64,000 nt of DNA. Source: Nocardiopsis metallicus (GTDB taxonomy: Bacteria; Actinomycetota; Actinomycetes; Streptosporangiales; Streptosporangiaceae). The stretch is from contig NZ_JACHDO010000001.1 in NCBI RefSeq assembly GCF_014201115.1, positions 2,232,001-2,296,000 of the forward strand. The letters run 5' to 3'. The notes beneath the pieces were generated by a model. It was not told where the DNA came from and ran no database searches. It was given only the letters and a program-made list of their open reading frames with translations. Shown piece after piece: positions 23,195 through 33,529 of this stretch. The translations under genes and the position numbers were made by a program. How positions within the stretch are numbered: the first letter of the stretch is position 1; every line of letters starts with the position of its first letter.

Positions 23195-26100
23195 ATGGCA
23201 GAACCCAGCCCCACCGAAATATCTCCTATGCCCTATGCGGAGATACCCGGATTTCTACGCGACCAGGAATCGCGGTTGCGACCGAAAGCCAACAAGGCAA
23301 GCCTCGTTTACCAGGTACCCGTTCGGTCGACCGACCTCCGGAAACTCGCGCATGCTTTGGGCCGCCATTTCGTTCGGGAGATCTGCCATGGCGAGGCACC
23401 CGGGATCCAACGGTGGCCGGCGTGCACGGCCCTGGTCACGGTGGGCGCCGCGGTCGAGACCTACGCCGCGGGAACCTTCTGGGACCACCTCTGGGAGTTC
23501 ACCGGGGTTCAGTCTCACCTGAAACAGAAGCAGTCACCCGCCAGGGCCTGGGGCGAGGGGTTCCTGCTCTCGCTGCGGCGGATCGGGCTGCCCGACGCGG
23601 TGCCGGGGACCAGGAAGCGGAACAAGTACGTCGCCGCCGCACTCCTGCACGCCGGGATCCCCACGCACTGCCTCGACGACTTCTTCGACCTGCTCCTCGA
23701 CTACAGGGAGCGGACTCTGTTCACCGACGCCGAGGCTTTCCGGGTCTGGGTGAACGACAGCAGCGGGCGGAGGGCCCGGCTGGACACGCCCGTGCGACAC
23801 TTCCTGGCCTCGGACGCGCACCACGTCCTGGAGACCATCCGGCGAAGCGATCGGGTGCTCAGCCTCTTCGAACGGGGAGAGACGAGTGTTCCGATGGGCG
23901 AGGGCGACCTGCCGCAGCGGTTCGACCAACCGGCCCGCAACGCCCTGGCCCGCAGATTCGCACTCGGATGTGCCGCGCCGCGGCGGCCCGACCACGGTCT
24001 CCTGCTGGACCGGGAGCGGGAACAGGTCGTGGTTCACCTTCCGGCCCACACCCACTGGCAGGTGCGCACCGCCGACGGCACACGGATCGAGGCGCAGGGC
24101 GTGTCGGAGGAGGACGAGGCCGGGGACGACCACCCCGTGCACCCGCTGTCCTCCCCCACGGCGGCGTTGCGGATCGGCCCCGCCGGAGGTGAGGCACACC
24201 AGGTCGACCTCATGCCCGCAGACGACCAGCTACTGCTGTTCACCGACTCAGAACCACACCGCTGGATCCGACCGCACCGGGAACTGCCCACGGGGCGGCT
24301 GTGGGCCCTGCACCCCAACGACCGGCTGCTGGGTTCGACCGGGGTCCGCGCCCTGTACTCAGAGTCCATGCCGGGCTGGGGCGGGTGGACCTGCTCACTC
24401 CTGGAACTCGACGACAACTCCTGGATCCGGGTGGCGGCGGGACCGATCCACCGGTTCCGGGGGACGGGCGGCTTCGGGCTGGCCTTGAAAGCGAGTTCCG
24501 CTCTGCCCGGGGTCGAGGACGAGGACGGCACCCCGGTCCACAGCGCCTTACCTGAACTGGTCCTTCCCGAACGCCCCGCGACGACGTGGACCGTGGAGGT
24601 ACTGGTCAGGCAGAGTGGCGGCCTCACCCTCCGATACTCCTTCGAGGCCCCCTCCGGAACCAGGGTTTCACCCCTGGAGCGCCTGCCGGAACCACGGCTG
24701 GGAACCTTCACCGTCAAAGCCAGCTGCCCCGAAGGGCTCAAGCGGAGCTGGCCCGTGGCCCTGGCTGAAGGGGTGGAGGTGCACGTGCACCCACCGCTGC
24801 GGCTCTTCGAGTACGAGGGTCTCCAACCCGGACGAGCACAGCTGCACGTGCCCGGGGCCCTGACCGCGAAGCCCGCGCGGATGACGTTCTCCGCCCACCG
24901 CACCACCCGCAGGTGCAGAGTGGAGTCGCTGTTCGGCGCGCTCCCGATCCGGGTGAGCGTGCCCCATCTTCAGGTACGGATCGATGACGGCCCGTGGCAC
25001 GACCGACCGCTCCAGCTCACCCCCGAGGAGCTCCGCGGCGCCGCCGGTCTGGCGGTGCGGATCTCAGACGAGACGAGTCGGCTGCCCCGCCCCCAACTGA
25101 TGATCGCCGCGGCGGACAGCACCGAACTCCAGCAGATCACCCCCTTGGGCCGGTCCGCGGGCAACACGCACGCGTTCGCGGTCGCCCGGCTGAGCGAGAC
25201 GGCCGCCCAGCACTCCCACACCGAGCTCATGCTGGTCCTCCCCCAGGGGGTCACCCGGGTGGCCGAGGTCAACCCGCCACCACTGGCTCAGGAGGCGCGT
25301 TTCGAGGACGAGTACATCCAGTTCACCGGAGTCACCCCGGGCATCCAGATGGAGGCGGCCCTGTATGCCTGGTACGCGCCCTGGCGCCCGCCCGTGCTGC
25401 TCGGCGTGGACGGGAACGGACGCGTGTGCACCGAGGAGCACCCGGAGATCGGCGGTCCGGTCCGGGTCCTGCTCCAGGAGGTGGACCCGTGGTCCGCGCG
25501 GGCGCGCCAGTGGCCTTCATGGCCCACCAGCGGTGACGGCACCATCCTGGAGTATGAGATGCCGGGCCGACCGAACAGCGCCGATCTGGACGAGGACCTG
25601 CTGTGCCGCTTCCTCGCCGGGGGCGGGGCGGCCTGTTCCGTGGACGACGTGATCACCCCGCACAACCGAGCCCGTACACGCCAGCTCCCCAGGGCCTTCA
25701 CCGAGGAGGCGTCCGAGGTTCTGCGCGGCCGGGTCGCGCTGCTCGGCCGCTTCCGCCGCGGCCCGTCGGCGTCGTCCCCCGCCCGAACCCACACCACCGT
25801 GAAGGCCCTCTCCTTCGAGGACTTCCTGGAGTCGATGCCCCCAGTCCGTGTAGGCGTTCCGGAGCTGGTCCTGAACGGTACCGTGAGTTCGCCGCCCCGG
25901 TTCCGACCGGGAGCGGCGCAGGCCGCGCAGGCCTGGCAGGCGCACCCCGTGATCGCGGCGCTCCACTCCCGTGACTGGATCCGGGGTACTCCGTTCGGCT
26001 CCGCGCATGTGGATGGGGCGGATGCGGCGGACCCACTGGCGGAGATCGTGCGGCGCTGCGGCGCCGACGCGGTATCACTGCTGGTCGGTCAGCCGCGTCC

Positions 26101-26626
26101 CGGGGCCGAACGGGTACTGCGGCTGGCCAGTCCGAGTTCCTTCAACCAGTCCTGGCGAACACACCTGAACGAGGCCTTCGCGCCCACCCGCACACCCATC
26201 CCCGAGCTCCTCGACCCGGGGGTGCTCATGGCGGCCATGATCAGGTGCTTCCAGTTGTCGCCGAAGGCCCGCAGGCACTTCGTCCAAGGCGGCCACGGGG
26301 TGGATCTCACCCTCTTCCAGGCCTGCGCCGAGCTCGTGCCCGCCCTGGGTGACAGCCTGCGGCGGGAGCTCGACCACCGCCGGACCCTGGCCCAGCGCTA
26401 CCCCGGTCACCTGCCGCTGCTCTCCCTCGCCCTGGCCGTCAACGGACGCCTGGCGGCCCGGCCCCACCCCCCAGAGGAGTGTGTCCGGCTCGCCAGGAGC
26501 CATCACCGTTTCTGGGCGGAGCTGGCCAAGTGCCTACCGGAGCTGGTCGCCCTCGACATCGTGCTCGCCGAACTCACCGCTGCGGGGGCCGAGCGAGCAC
26601 TACTACAGGCAGGGAGCAGGGTGTGA
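23195..26626 (+). CDS. Large protein of unknown function, DruH-like by context
   Basis: I do not recognise a catalytic domain in this 1,143-residue protein. Residues 1-230 are largely helical with conserved-looking tryptophans and aromatics (FWDHLWEFTGVQ). The middle 270-740 is beta-rich, with several segments like stacked Ig-type folds. The C-terminal 850-1143 is helical again. There is no signal peptide or membrane segment. The start has an ideal GGAGG site and a strong promoter. The stop overlaps the GTG of the downstream DUF1998 helicase gene by four bases (GTGA), so the two proteins are likely made together. A protein of about 1,100 residues immediately before a DUF1998 helicase is the gene order of Druantia type III (druH-druE). 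That identification rests on size and context and is tentative. Confidence 0.6.
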   Translation: MAEPSPTEISPMPYAEIPGFLRDQESRLRPKANKASLVYQVPVRSTDLRKLAHALGRHFVREICHGEAPGIQRWPACTALVTVGAAVETYAAGTFWDHLWEFTGVQSHLKQKQSPARAWGEGFLLSLRRIGLPDAVPGTRKRNKYVAAALLHAGIPTHCLDDFFDLLLDYRERTLFTDAEAFRVWVNDSSGRRARLDTPVRHFLASDAHHVLETIRRSDRVLSLFERGETSVPMGEGDLPQRFDQPARNALARRFALGCAAPRRPDHGLLLDREREQVVVHLPAHTHWQVRTADGTRIEAQGVSEEDEAGDDHPVHPLSSPTAALRIGPAGGEAHQVDLMPADDQLLLFTDSEPHRWIRPHRELPTGRLWALHPNDRLLGSTGVRALYSESMPGWGGWTCSLLELDDNSWIRVAAGPIHRFRGTGGFGLALKASSALPGVEDEDGTPVHSALPELVLPERPATTWTVEVLVRQSGGLTLRYSFEAPSGTRVSPLERLPEPRLGTFTVKASCPEGLKRSWPVALAEGVEVHVHPPLRLFEYEGLQPGRAQLHVPGALTAKPARMTFSAHRTTRRCRVESLFGALPIRVSVPHLQVRIDDGPWHDRPLQLTPEELRGAAGLAVRISDETSRLPRPQLMIAAADSTELQQITPLGRSAGNTHAFAVARLSETAAQHSHTELMLVLPQGVTRVAEVNPPPLAQEARFEDEYIQFTGVTPGIQMEAALYAWYAPWRPPVLLGVDGNGRVCTEEHPEIGGPVRVLLQEVDPWSARARQWPSWPTSGDGTILEYEMPGRPNSADLDEDLLCRFLAGGGAACSVDDVITPHNRARTRQLPRAFTEEASEVLRGRVALLGRFRRGPSASSPARTHTTVKALSFEDFLESMPPVRVGVPELVLNGTVSSPPRFRPGAAQAAQAWQAHPVIAALHSRDWIRGTPFGSAHVDGADAADPLAEIVRRCGADAVSLLVGQPRPGAERVLRLASPSSFNQSWRTHLNEAFAPTRTPIPELLDPGVLMAAMIRCFQLSPKARRHFVQGGHGVDLTLFQACAELVPALGDSLRRELDHRRTLAQRYPGHLPLLSLALAVNGRLAARPHPPEECVRLARSHHRFWAELAKCLPELVALDIVLAELTAAGAERALLQAGSRV

Positions 26627-27360
26627 GTACCGAAGGTGTGCGCACCGAAACCGTGGAGACCCTCGATCCGGTGGCGGTCGGCGCCGCGATCAGCGCGGGA
26701 TACCGCCGCTACCTGCGGTCACTGCTCCCACTCAGGGACCGGGCACTGGCCCGGGCGCTGAACGAGGAGATCGACAGAAGCCCGCTGCTGAGTAAGGGAC
26801 CGCTGTTGGAAGTCACCCCGGCCTATGCGACCGGGGCGACACCGAGGCAGCTGATGGCGGAAGGGGTGCTCACCCAGGGATTCACAGCCGCCCTGGACCT
26901 GAACCGGCCCCTGTACGTGCACCAGGAACAGGCGATTCGCAAGGTCGGGGCGGGGCGGAACTTGGTGGTCGCCACCGGTACGGGTTCGGGGAAGACGGAG
27001 AGCTTTCTGGTGCCGATTCTCAACACCCTGGAGAAGGAGCACGAACGCGGAGAGCTGGGTCCCGGTGTGCGCGCCCTGCTCATCTACCCGATGAACGCGC
27101 TCGCCAACGATCAGCTCAAACGGCTGCGAGGGCTCTTGGCGCGCAGCCCGCACATCACTTTCGGGCGCTACACCGGTGAGACCCGTAACAGCGTCAACGA
27201 CGCGCACAACAGCTTCCGGTCGCTGCACCCGGGGGCCGAGATCCTGCCCAACGAGCTGTTGAGCCGCGAGGAGATGCGGGAAAACCCGCCACACCTGCTC
27301 CTGACCAACTACGCGATGCTGGAGTACCTGCTCCTGCGCCCAAAGGACCTAGATCGTTGA
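26623..27360 (+). pseudogene. 5' fragment of COG1205/DUF1998 helicase interrupted by an IS element
   Basis: This frame starts at GTG 26623, coupled by a four-base overlap to the upstream gene, with GGGAG about seven bases before it. It encodes the first helicase lobe: Q-motif region LYVHQEQAIRKV, Walker A GTGSGKTES, IYPMNALANDQ and LLTNYAMLEYLL. It then runs into the IS element at 27353 and stops three codons later within the insertion. On its own it lacks the DEAH box and the second lobe, so it cannot be an active helicase. Removing the element and one CTAG copy joins it in frame to 28346-32325, reading PKDLDLFEG across the junction, for a 1,569-residue protein. Confidence 0.85.
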
Positions 27361-28341
27361 TGGGAGTTTTCTGGAACTCCTGCGCCCATGACGAAGGGCG
27401 TCAAGGATCGGTGTGTGACGACCAACCTTGACGCCCTTCTGACCGCACTCTACGTCCATCTGGACGACCACGTCCTGCCTTCGCGTGAACAACCCCGCAA
27501 ACGCGGCCCCAAAAGGCTGCTCACCGACCCAGAACTCGTGTGCGTGGCCATCGCCCAAGTCCTGCTGCGCCATGACTCAGAGCGCCACTGGCTGCGCGCC
27601 GCACCGGCCCGGATCGGCCACCTCTTCCCCCGCCTGCCCGGCCAGTCCGAGTACAACCGCCACCTGCGCGATCTGGCACCGGCCCTGTTCACAGCAGCGA
27701 TGTGGTTGGCCAGGGCCGTGCCTACCTGGTGGGAGCGGCTGCGGTTGATGGACGGAACCCCACTGCGCTGCGGTGCTTCGCGCACCACGGTCAACCGCTC
27801 CATGCTGGGCGAGATCGCCGGATACGGACGCGACGTCTCCCACCACGCCTTCTACTGGGGCGCCAAGCTCATGCTCATCACCACCACCGAGGGAGCGGTG
27901 TGCGCGTTCAGCCTGGCTCATCCCAAAGAGCTGGACGAGCGTGCTCAGGCCCTGCACCTGCTGCACGTTCAGGCCTGCGCTCCCGGGCCGGCCCCGATCG
28001 TGTGTGACAAGGGCTTCGCCGGAGCCAAGATCGAGGCTGATGCGGCTGAGCTGGGTTATCTACTCATCCGCCCGATCCGCGAGGATGAGCCCGAACCCGA
28101 CGTGAAGGTGTTCCCCTCCTGGCTGCGCCAACGCGTTGAGGCGGTGATCTGGACGTTGAAGAACCAGCTGGGGTTGGAGCGTCACGCGGCCCGCACCACG
28201 GAAGGGTTGTGGGCGCGCACCTGTCAGAGGATTTGCGCGCTCAACGCCGCGATCTGGCACAACTGGTTGATCGGTGCCCCGGTCAAGCGGTCCCTGATCG
28301 CCTACGACCACTGACCAGGACACCAAACCCCCATCAACGAT
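27353..28341 (+). mobile_element. IS982-like insertion sequence inside the DUF1998 helicase gene
   Basis: The 989-bp element has terminal inverted repeats beginning ATCGTTGATGGG at both ends, followed by partly matching bases. It is flanked by CTAG at 27349-27352 and 28342-28345. The palindromic CTAG could be read as part of the repeats. However, only removal of the element plus one CTAG restores the helicase frame, so a 4-bp target duplication is supported. The element carries one transposase gene in the same orientation as the host gene. Confidence 0.85.
27388..28314 (+). CDS. IS982-family-like DDE transposase
   Basis: This 308-residue protein has the N-terminal pattern TTNLDALLTALYVHLDD, then PELVCVAIAQVLL and WLRAAPARIGHLFP, which I associate with IS982 transposases. 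Likely DDE positions are D in LMDGTP, D in VCDKGFAGAKIE, and E in the C-terminal helix RVEAVIWTLKNQLGLE. The length is normal for the family and nothing appears truncated. GTG 27415 (VTTNLDALL) is an alternative start that matches the usual family N-terminus better than ATG 27388. The gene is probably functional. Confidence 0.8.
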   Translation: MTKGVKDRCVTTNLDALLTALYVHLDDHVLPSREQPRKRGPKRLLTDPELVCVAIAQVLLRHDSERHWLRAAPARIGHLFPRLPGQSEYNRHLRDLAPALFTAAMWLARAVPTWWERLRLMDGTPLRCGASRTTVNRSMLGEIAGYGRDVSHHAFYWGAKLMLITTTEGAVCAFSLAHPKELDERAQALHLLHVQACAPGPAPIVCDKGFAGAKIEADAAELGYLLIRPIREDEPEPDVKVFPSWLRQRVEAVIWTLKNQLGLERHAARTTEGLWARTCQRICALNAAIWHNWLIGAPVKRSLIAYDH

Positions 28342-28345
28342 CTAG

Positions 28346-31300
28346 ACCTGTTCGAGGGCGCGCACGCGGGGCACTGGCGCTTCATCGCCCTGGACGAGGC
28401 CCACGTCTACGACGGGGCCAAGGCCGCCGAGATCGCCATGCTCCTGCGCCGGCTGCGCGACCGGGTCGCGCCCCGCAGGAAGCTGCAGTGCATCGCGACC
28501 AGCGCGACCGTCGGCGATAAAGCGACCGAGGTGATGACGTTCGCGAGCAAGCTGTTCTTCAACTCCCCCTTCGTCTGGAAGGACGGGGTACCAGAACAAC
28601 AGGACCTGGTCCGCGCCACCCTGCGAAGTGCCGAGGAGCTCCCGGAGTGGGGCCCGTTGCCCGTCTCCGCCTACAGCTCTCTGCTGGACGAGGCCGACCC
28701 GGGCCCAGCACTCACCGGGATCGCCGCCCTCTCCCACGGGGTGGATCCGGCGGCTCCCACGGCCCTGCTCGCCGCGGAGATCAGGATGCGGCGGTTACGC
28801 GAAATACTGGCCAGCGGCCCTTGCTCCCTTCCGGACCTGGCCGATCGGGTGTTCGGCGCCGATACCGACCCGCCGGTCTTGGAGGAGAGGCTCAAGGCTC
28901 TGACGGCTTTGGTGGCGTTGGGCAGCCGATTGCGGGGAGCCGATGGTACTCCCCTGCTGTCCGCCAGGTACCACTTGTTCACCAGGGCTACCGACGGCGC
29001 CTTCGCCTGCCTTCACAACGAACGTCCGCACGTCTCCCTGGCCAGGCACGAGACCTGTGCCCGCACAGGTTGCGGCCGACCCACCTTCGAGTTGGCCGCC
29101 TGCCAGCGGTGTGGCGACTCCTACCTGGTCGGGGTGGTCCACAAGGAAGAGGAGCCGTCCCGGTTCCTTCCACAGCGGACGGATCGGGAGCCCGTGGTCT
29201 GGCTTCACCTCGGAGAGTCCGTCGACTCCATGGACGAGGACGACGACACCTTGGCGGGGAAGGACACGGCCAAGGTGTCCGAGCGGTATCTGTGCACGGG
29301 GTGCGGGACTCTGACCGGGAAACCCGACTCCCCCTGTCAACCGAACTGCCTGGACCGTGCAGTACGTCCAGCTCAGCAGTTCCGGTCCTCCGAGAAGGGG
29401 ACCGCCCACTGCCTCACCTGTGGTTATCGCGGGGTAGGCGCTATCAAACGCTTCCGCAGCCGTGAAGACGCTGCTACCACGGTGGTCGCCACCACCCTCT
29501 ACCAGGCGCTTCCCGAAGACAGTGACTCCGAAATCGCCAATCAGCCCGGCGGGGGACGCAAACTCCTCGCTTTCAGCGACAGCCGCCAGGCAGCCGCCTA
29601 CTTCGCACCTCGTTTGGAGGACGACTACCAGTTACTGCAACGGCGGCGGCTGATACTTCAGGGCCTTCTCGAAGCCGGGGACGTCCCTGGTGGACTGTCT
29701 GTCCGGGACACCACCGAGAAGGCCATGGAGACGGCCGAGCGGGCTCACTGCTTCAGTCACCTGGACTCCCACACGACCAGAATGCGCGAAGCCGGGCTGT
29801 GGGTGATGAGCGAGCTGATCTCAACCACCGAACGACAGTCTCTGGAAGGTCGCGGGCTGATCCGGGTGGAGATGCTCAGACCGGAGGAGGACGTACTGGC
29901 GCCGGGGTCCGCCCGCCTTCTCGGATTGGAGATGGCGGAGGCCTGGGACCTACTGGGCGAGCTGGTCCGCACCGTGCGGCTCCAAGGGGTCGTGACCATG
30001 CCGGACGGGGTGAAGCCCAACGATCCCGCCTTCGATCCACGGTTGGGCCCTATCTACATGCGGGGCGACGGAGCACACAGCAAACGCAAGCAGTTGAGCT
30101 GGTCCCCTTCGTCCAAGACCAGGAACAACCGACGCCTGGACTACCTCACCCGAGTGCTAAGGGAGACCGGCTGCGACCTTGACCCCAGGGAGGTCCTGGC
30201 GAAGTTGTGGGCTCTGCTCCGTGACACACCCCAGGGATGGCTGGCCACGCACAACTCCAAGCAGACCGGTGTGGTGTACCAGGTTGACCACACCTTCCTC
30301 CGTATCACTCCGGTGGGACCGGACAACACGCCTTTCGAATGCGATTCCTGCCGCAAGCCGAACCCGGTATCGGTGCGCGGGGTGTGTCCCACGATGAACT
30401 GCACCGGCAAGCTCGTTCCGATGGATCCCACTGATCCCGAGCTGGACCGGGACCACCACCGCCACTTGTACCAGAACATGAACCCGGTCCCGCTCCACGC
30501 CCAGGAACACACCGCGCAGTGGACCAACACCGAGGCGGCCACCATCCAACAGGACTTCATCAAGGGGAAAGTGAACGCCCTGTCGTGTTCGACCACCTTC
30601 GAACTGGGGGTGGACGTCGGTGAGCTGCAGGCGGTTTTCATGCGGAACATGCCGCCGACCACGGCCAACTACGTGCAGCGCGCGGGCCGTGCCGGACGGC
30701 GGGTCAGTTCCGCGGCGCTGGTCGTCACGCACGCGATGCGGCGTTCCCACGACCTCTTCCGCTACCAGCGACCCGAGGAGATGATCAGCGGTAAGATGCC
30801 CACGCCCTTCGTTCCCCTGGAAAACGTGCGAATCGACCGCAGGCACGCGCACTCGGTGGCGCTGTCCGCATTCTTCCGACACCACTTCCAAGAAAGCGGC
30901 GTGCTCTGGAACAAGGTGGGCGACTTCTTCTGCCCCGCCCAGGAGAGCGGCCCGTCGCCGACACAGCTGCTGGGCTCGTTCCTAGACCCGGTACCCGACC
31001 GCATCACCCGGTCTCTGGAGCAGATCCTGCCCGCGGAAGTGGCCCGTCACATGGACCTCGCCGGCCAGGCCTGGGCCGAAGAGCTCGTGAGCATGGTCAA
31101 GAAGGCCCAGGCGGAGGTCGAACGTGAACTGGAGTGGCTACGGAAGAGGCGGTTGAAGTCATTCGAGGAAGGAAACGACCGGCTGGCCGGACACTTCCGC
31201 AGGACCGCCAACACGATCCGCGGCAGAGACCTCCTGGGGTTCCTGTCCACCAAGAACATCCTGCCCAAATACGGGTTCCCGGTTGACACGGTGGAACTGC

Positions 31301-32325
31301 GCACGGTGCACGCCGACGCCACCGGCGCGAAACTCGAACTCACCCGCGACCTCACCGCGGCCATCCACGAGTACGCGCCCGGGTCATCAATCGTGGCTGG
31401 CGGCAAGCGGTGGGTCTCCGCCGGTGTGTACCGTCTACCCGACCGAGGATTGCCGGAGTACCACTACAGGCGCTGCCCCGACTGCGGCTACTTCGAGCAG
31501 GCCGACCAGACCGCCCGAAACCTGTCTGCCGCATGCGGTGCCTGCGGCAGCACCAGGGGACGGACGATGGTGTACAGCGTGCCCGAGTTCGGTTTTGTCT
31601 CGGCGCCCAAGGCCGAGGCCGTGGGCCGAACTCCTCCGGAACGTTCCTGGAACGGGTTCGTCGAGGTACGCCGACTCGCGGAGCACCCGCAGAAGAAGGC
31701 ATGGTCGCTGGGCAACGGCGGTCTGGCACACTGCCTGAGCGGGAGCCGGGGTGAGCTCGTGGCGGTCTCCGAGGGAAAGAACTGGGCCGGGTTCCACCTG
31801 TGCGAGTGGTGCGGTTGGGGCGAGCCTGTACCGCACAACCGGGCCTTCCCCAAGAAGCACCGCAAACCGGCGAGCGGGGACGAGTGCACCGGACCGATCA
31901 GCCTCCGCGCACTGGGACACCGTTACGAGACGGATCTGATGTCGGTGCGGTTCGAGGGGCCGCTCGAACTGGGAGACATTTCCGAAACAGCACGCCAGTC
32001 CCTGCTCTACGCGCTTTTGGAAGGTGCCTCCTCCGCTTTGGAGATCAGCCGAGAGGACATCGGGGGCACCGTGCACCACGGTAGGGACCGCAGCAAGAGT
32101 CTGGTGCTCTTCGACACCGTTCCGGGCGGTGCCGGTGGCGCCGAGAGGATCTCGAAACACTTCGGCACCGTGCTCAAGGCCGCCTTCGCAAGGGTGAACG
32201 AGTGCGACTGCGGGACGGAGACCTCTTGCTACGGGTGCTTGCGCACCTACCGTAACCAGACCGTGCACGACCTGCTCCGGCGCAGGGACGCCCTCAATGT
32301 CCTGGGACCCTTGGTAGGGCCCTGA
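28346..32325 (+). pseudogene. 3' fragment of COG1205/DUF1998 helicase after the IS insertion
   Basis: This part continues the interrupted helicase. It begins at the DEAH region (FIALDEAHVYDG, IATSATVGDK) and contains several zinc-ribbon cysteine clusters (CARTGC, CQRCGDSY, CTGCGTL, CLTCGYRG). The second RecA lobe follows (CSTTFELGVDVGELQAVF, RAGRAGRRVSSAAL), then the DUF1998/MZB end with CDCGTETSCYGCLRTYRNQ near the C-terminus. No nuclease domain follows, unlike the left-edge kinase-helicase. An internal start (for example 28438) might still give a protein lacking the first lobe. The uninterrupted 1,569-residue form would resemble DruE of Druantia type III or MrfA-type helicases. Confidence 0.85.
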
Positions 32326-32339
32326 CCCATGCCTGAGCC

Positions 32340-32356
32340 CCCTCCCTTGGGGAGGG
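32340..32356 (+). terminator. Rho-independent-like terminator after the helicase operon
   Basis: A perfect seven-pair GC stem (32340-32346 with 32350-32356, loop TTG) lies just after the helicase stop. It is followed a few bases later by a T-rich stretch (GTGTGTTTT). Confidence 0.5.
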
Positions 32357-32440
32357 CCACCCGTGTGTTTTCCCTACGGGACGGCGGCCCGCGGTGCGAT
32401 AGCGTCGGGCGAAAGTACCAGGGTGGGGGAAGTACGCGGC

Positions 32441-33400
32441 ATGACCGAGACGGCACGGCACTCGCGGCTGTTGGACGGGCGCTACAGGCTCAGCACCGCA
32501 CCGCTGGCCCGGGGCGGGATGGGTGAGGTGTGGGAGGGGCGCGACGTCCGGCTGGGGCGGGAGGTGGCGGTCAAGTTCATCCGCTTCCCGCGGGACTGCG
32601 ACGACGGCGAGCGGGCCGAGCTGGTGCGCAGGTTCACCCGCGAGGCCCGGATCACCGCTGAACTGCAGCACCCCGGGGTGCCCACGGTCTTCGGGATGAG
32701 CGCGCCCGAGGAGGAGCAGCCCTACCTGGTCATGCAGCGCATCCACGGGGTGAGTGTGGCCGATCTCGTCGCCGAGCAGGAGCAGCTGTCCGTGGGCTGG
32801 GCGTCCGGGGTGGCGGCCCAGGTGTGCGCGGTACTGGCCGTGGCGCACCGGGCTTCGCTGGTGCACCGGGACCTGAAGCCGGGCAACCTGATGCTGGAGC
32901 CGGACGGAACGGTGAAGGTCCTCGACTTCGGGTTGGCGGTGGCGCTGGGCCGCACCGACATGTCTCAGATCACCCGGGCGGGGCACACTCCGGGAACACC
33001 CGCGTACATGGCCCCCGAACAGTTGATGTCCGGGACGACGAGCGCCCGCGGTGACCTGTACTCCCTGGGATGCACGGTGTACGAGATGCTCACCGGGCAA
33101 CCCGTGTTCACCGCCTCCACCTCGTTCGCCGTGGCCTCCAAGCAGGTGGGCAAGGACCCGGTCAGGGTGCGTGACCTGCGGCCGGAGGTACCGCCGGAGC
33201 TGGCCGAGGTGGTGAACGCCCTGTTGGAGAAGCAGCCGGAGAACCGCCCCGCCGGTGCCGTGGAGGTGTACGAGCGGCTGATCCGGTTCGCTCAGGAACT
33301 GGAGCCGATGCCCGGTGTGCTGCACCCGCCGTCGCTGCCCAGCCCGCAAAGGATGTACGGCGCGGCCCTGGCCCGGGTGTTCACACCTGCGCATTCCTGA
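32441..33400 (+). CDS. Hanks-type serine/threonine protein kinase
   Basis: This 319-residue cytosolic kinase is complete: glycine-rich loop RGGMGEV at 24-30, lysine K45 in VAVKF, HRDLKPGN at 142-149, DFG at 162-164 and APE at 191-193. About 35 residues follow the catalytic domain. There is no transmembrane segment or PASTA extension, so it is not a PknB-type receptor. The ATG has a GGGGGA stretch about ten bases upstream. It stands 129 bases before the UvrD-like helicase gene on the same strand. Small soluble kinases of this kind are frequent in actinobacterial defence cassettes, but its substrate here is unknown. Confidence 0.88.
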   Translation: MTETARHSRLLDGRYRLSTAPLARGGMGEVWEGRDVRLGREVAVKFIRFPRDCDDGERAELVRRFTREARITAELQHPGVPTVFGMSAPEEEQPYLVMQRIHGVSVADLVAEQEQLSVGWASGVAAQVCAVLAVAHRASLVHRDLKPGNLMLEPDGTVKVLDFGLAVALGRTDMSQITRAGHTPGTPAYMAPEQLMSGTTSARGDLYSLGCTVYEMLTGQPVFTASTSFAVASKQVGKDPVRVRDLRPEVPPELAEVVNALLEKQPENRPAGAVEVYERLIRFAQELEPMPGVLHPPSLPSPQRMYGAALARVFTPAHS

Positions 33401-33529
33401 TCTCGGACAATTCGGGTAACGAGTGGGCAACCTGCCCGAACGCCTCCGGTGCCGTGTTCGGGAACGCGTTAAGTTGGTTCCCGATCCCACCCAGGGCCCC
33501 CGAAACCCCGACGCTAGGACGACCCACCC

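Noticed and set aside
27349..28345. CTAG as part of the inverted repeats of the IS982-like element instead of a target duplication
   Set aside because: Without keeping one CTAG the helicase frame is not restored; with it, PKDLDLFEG reads through.
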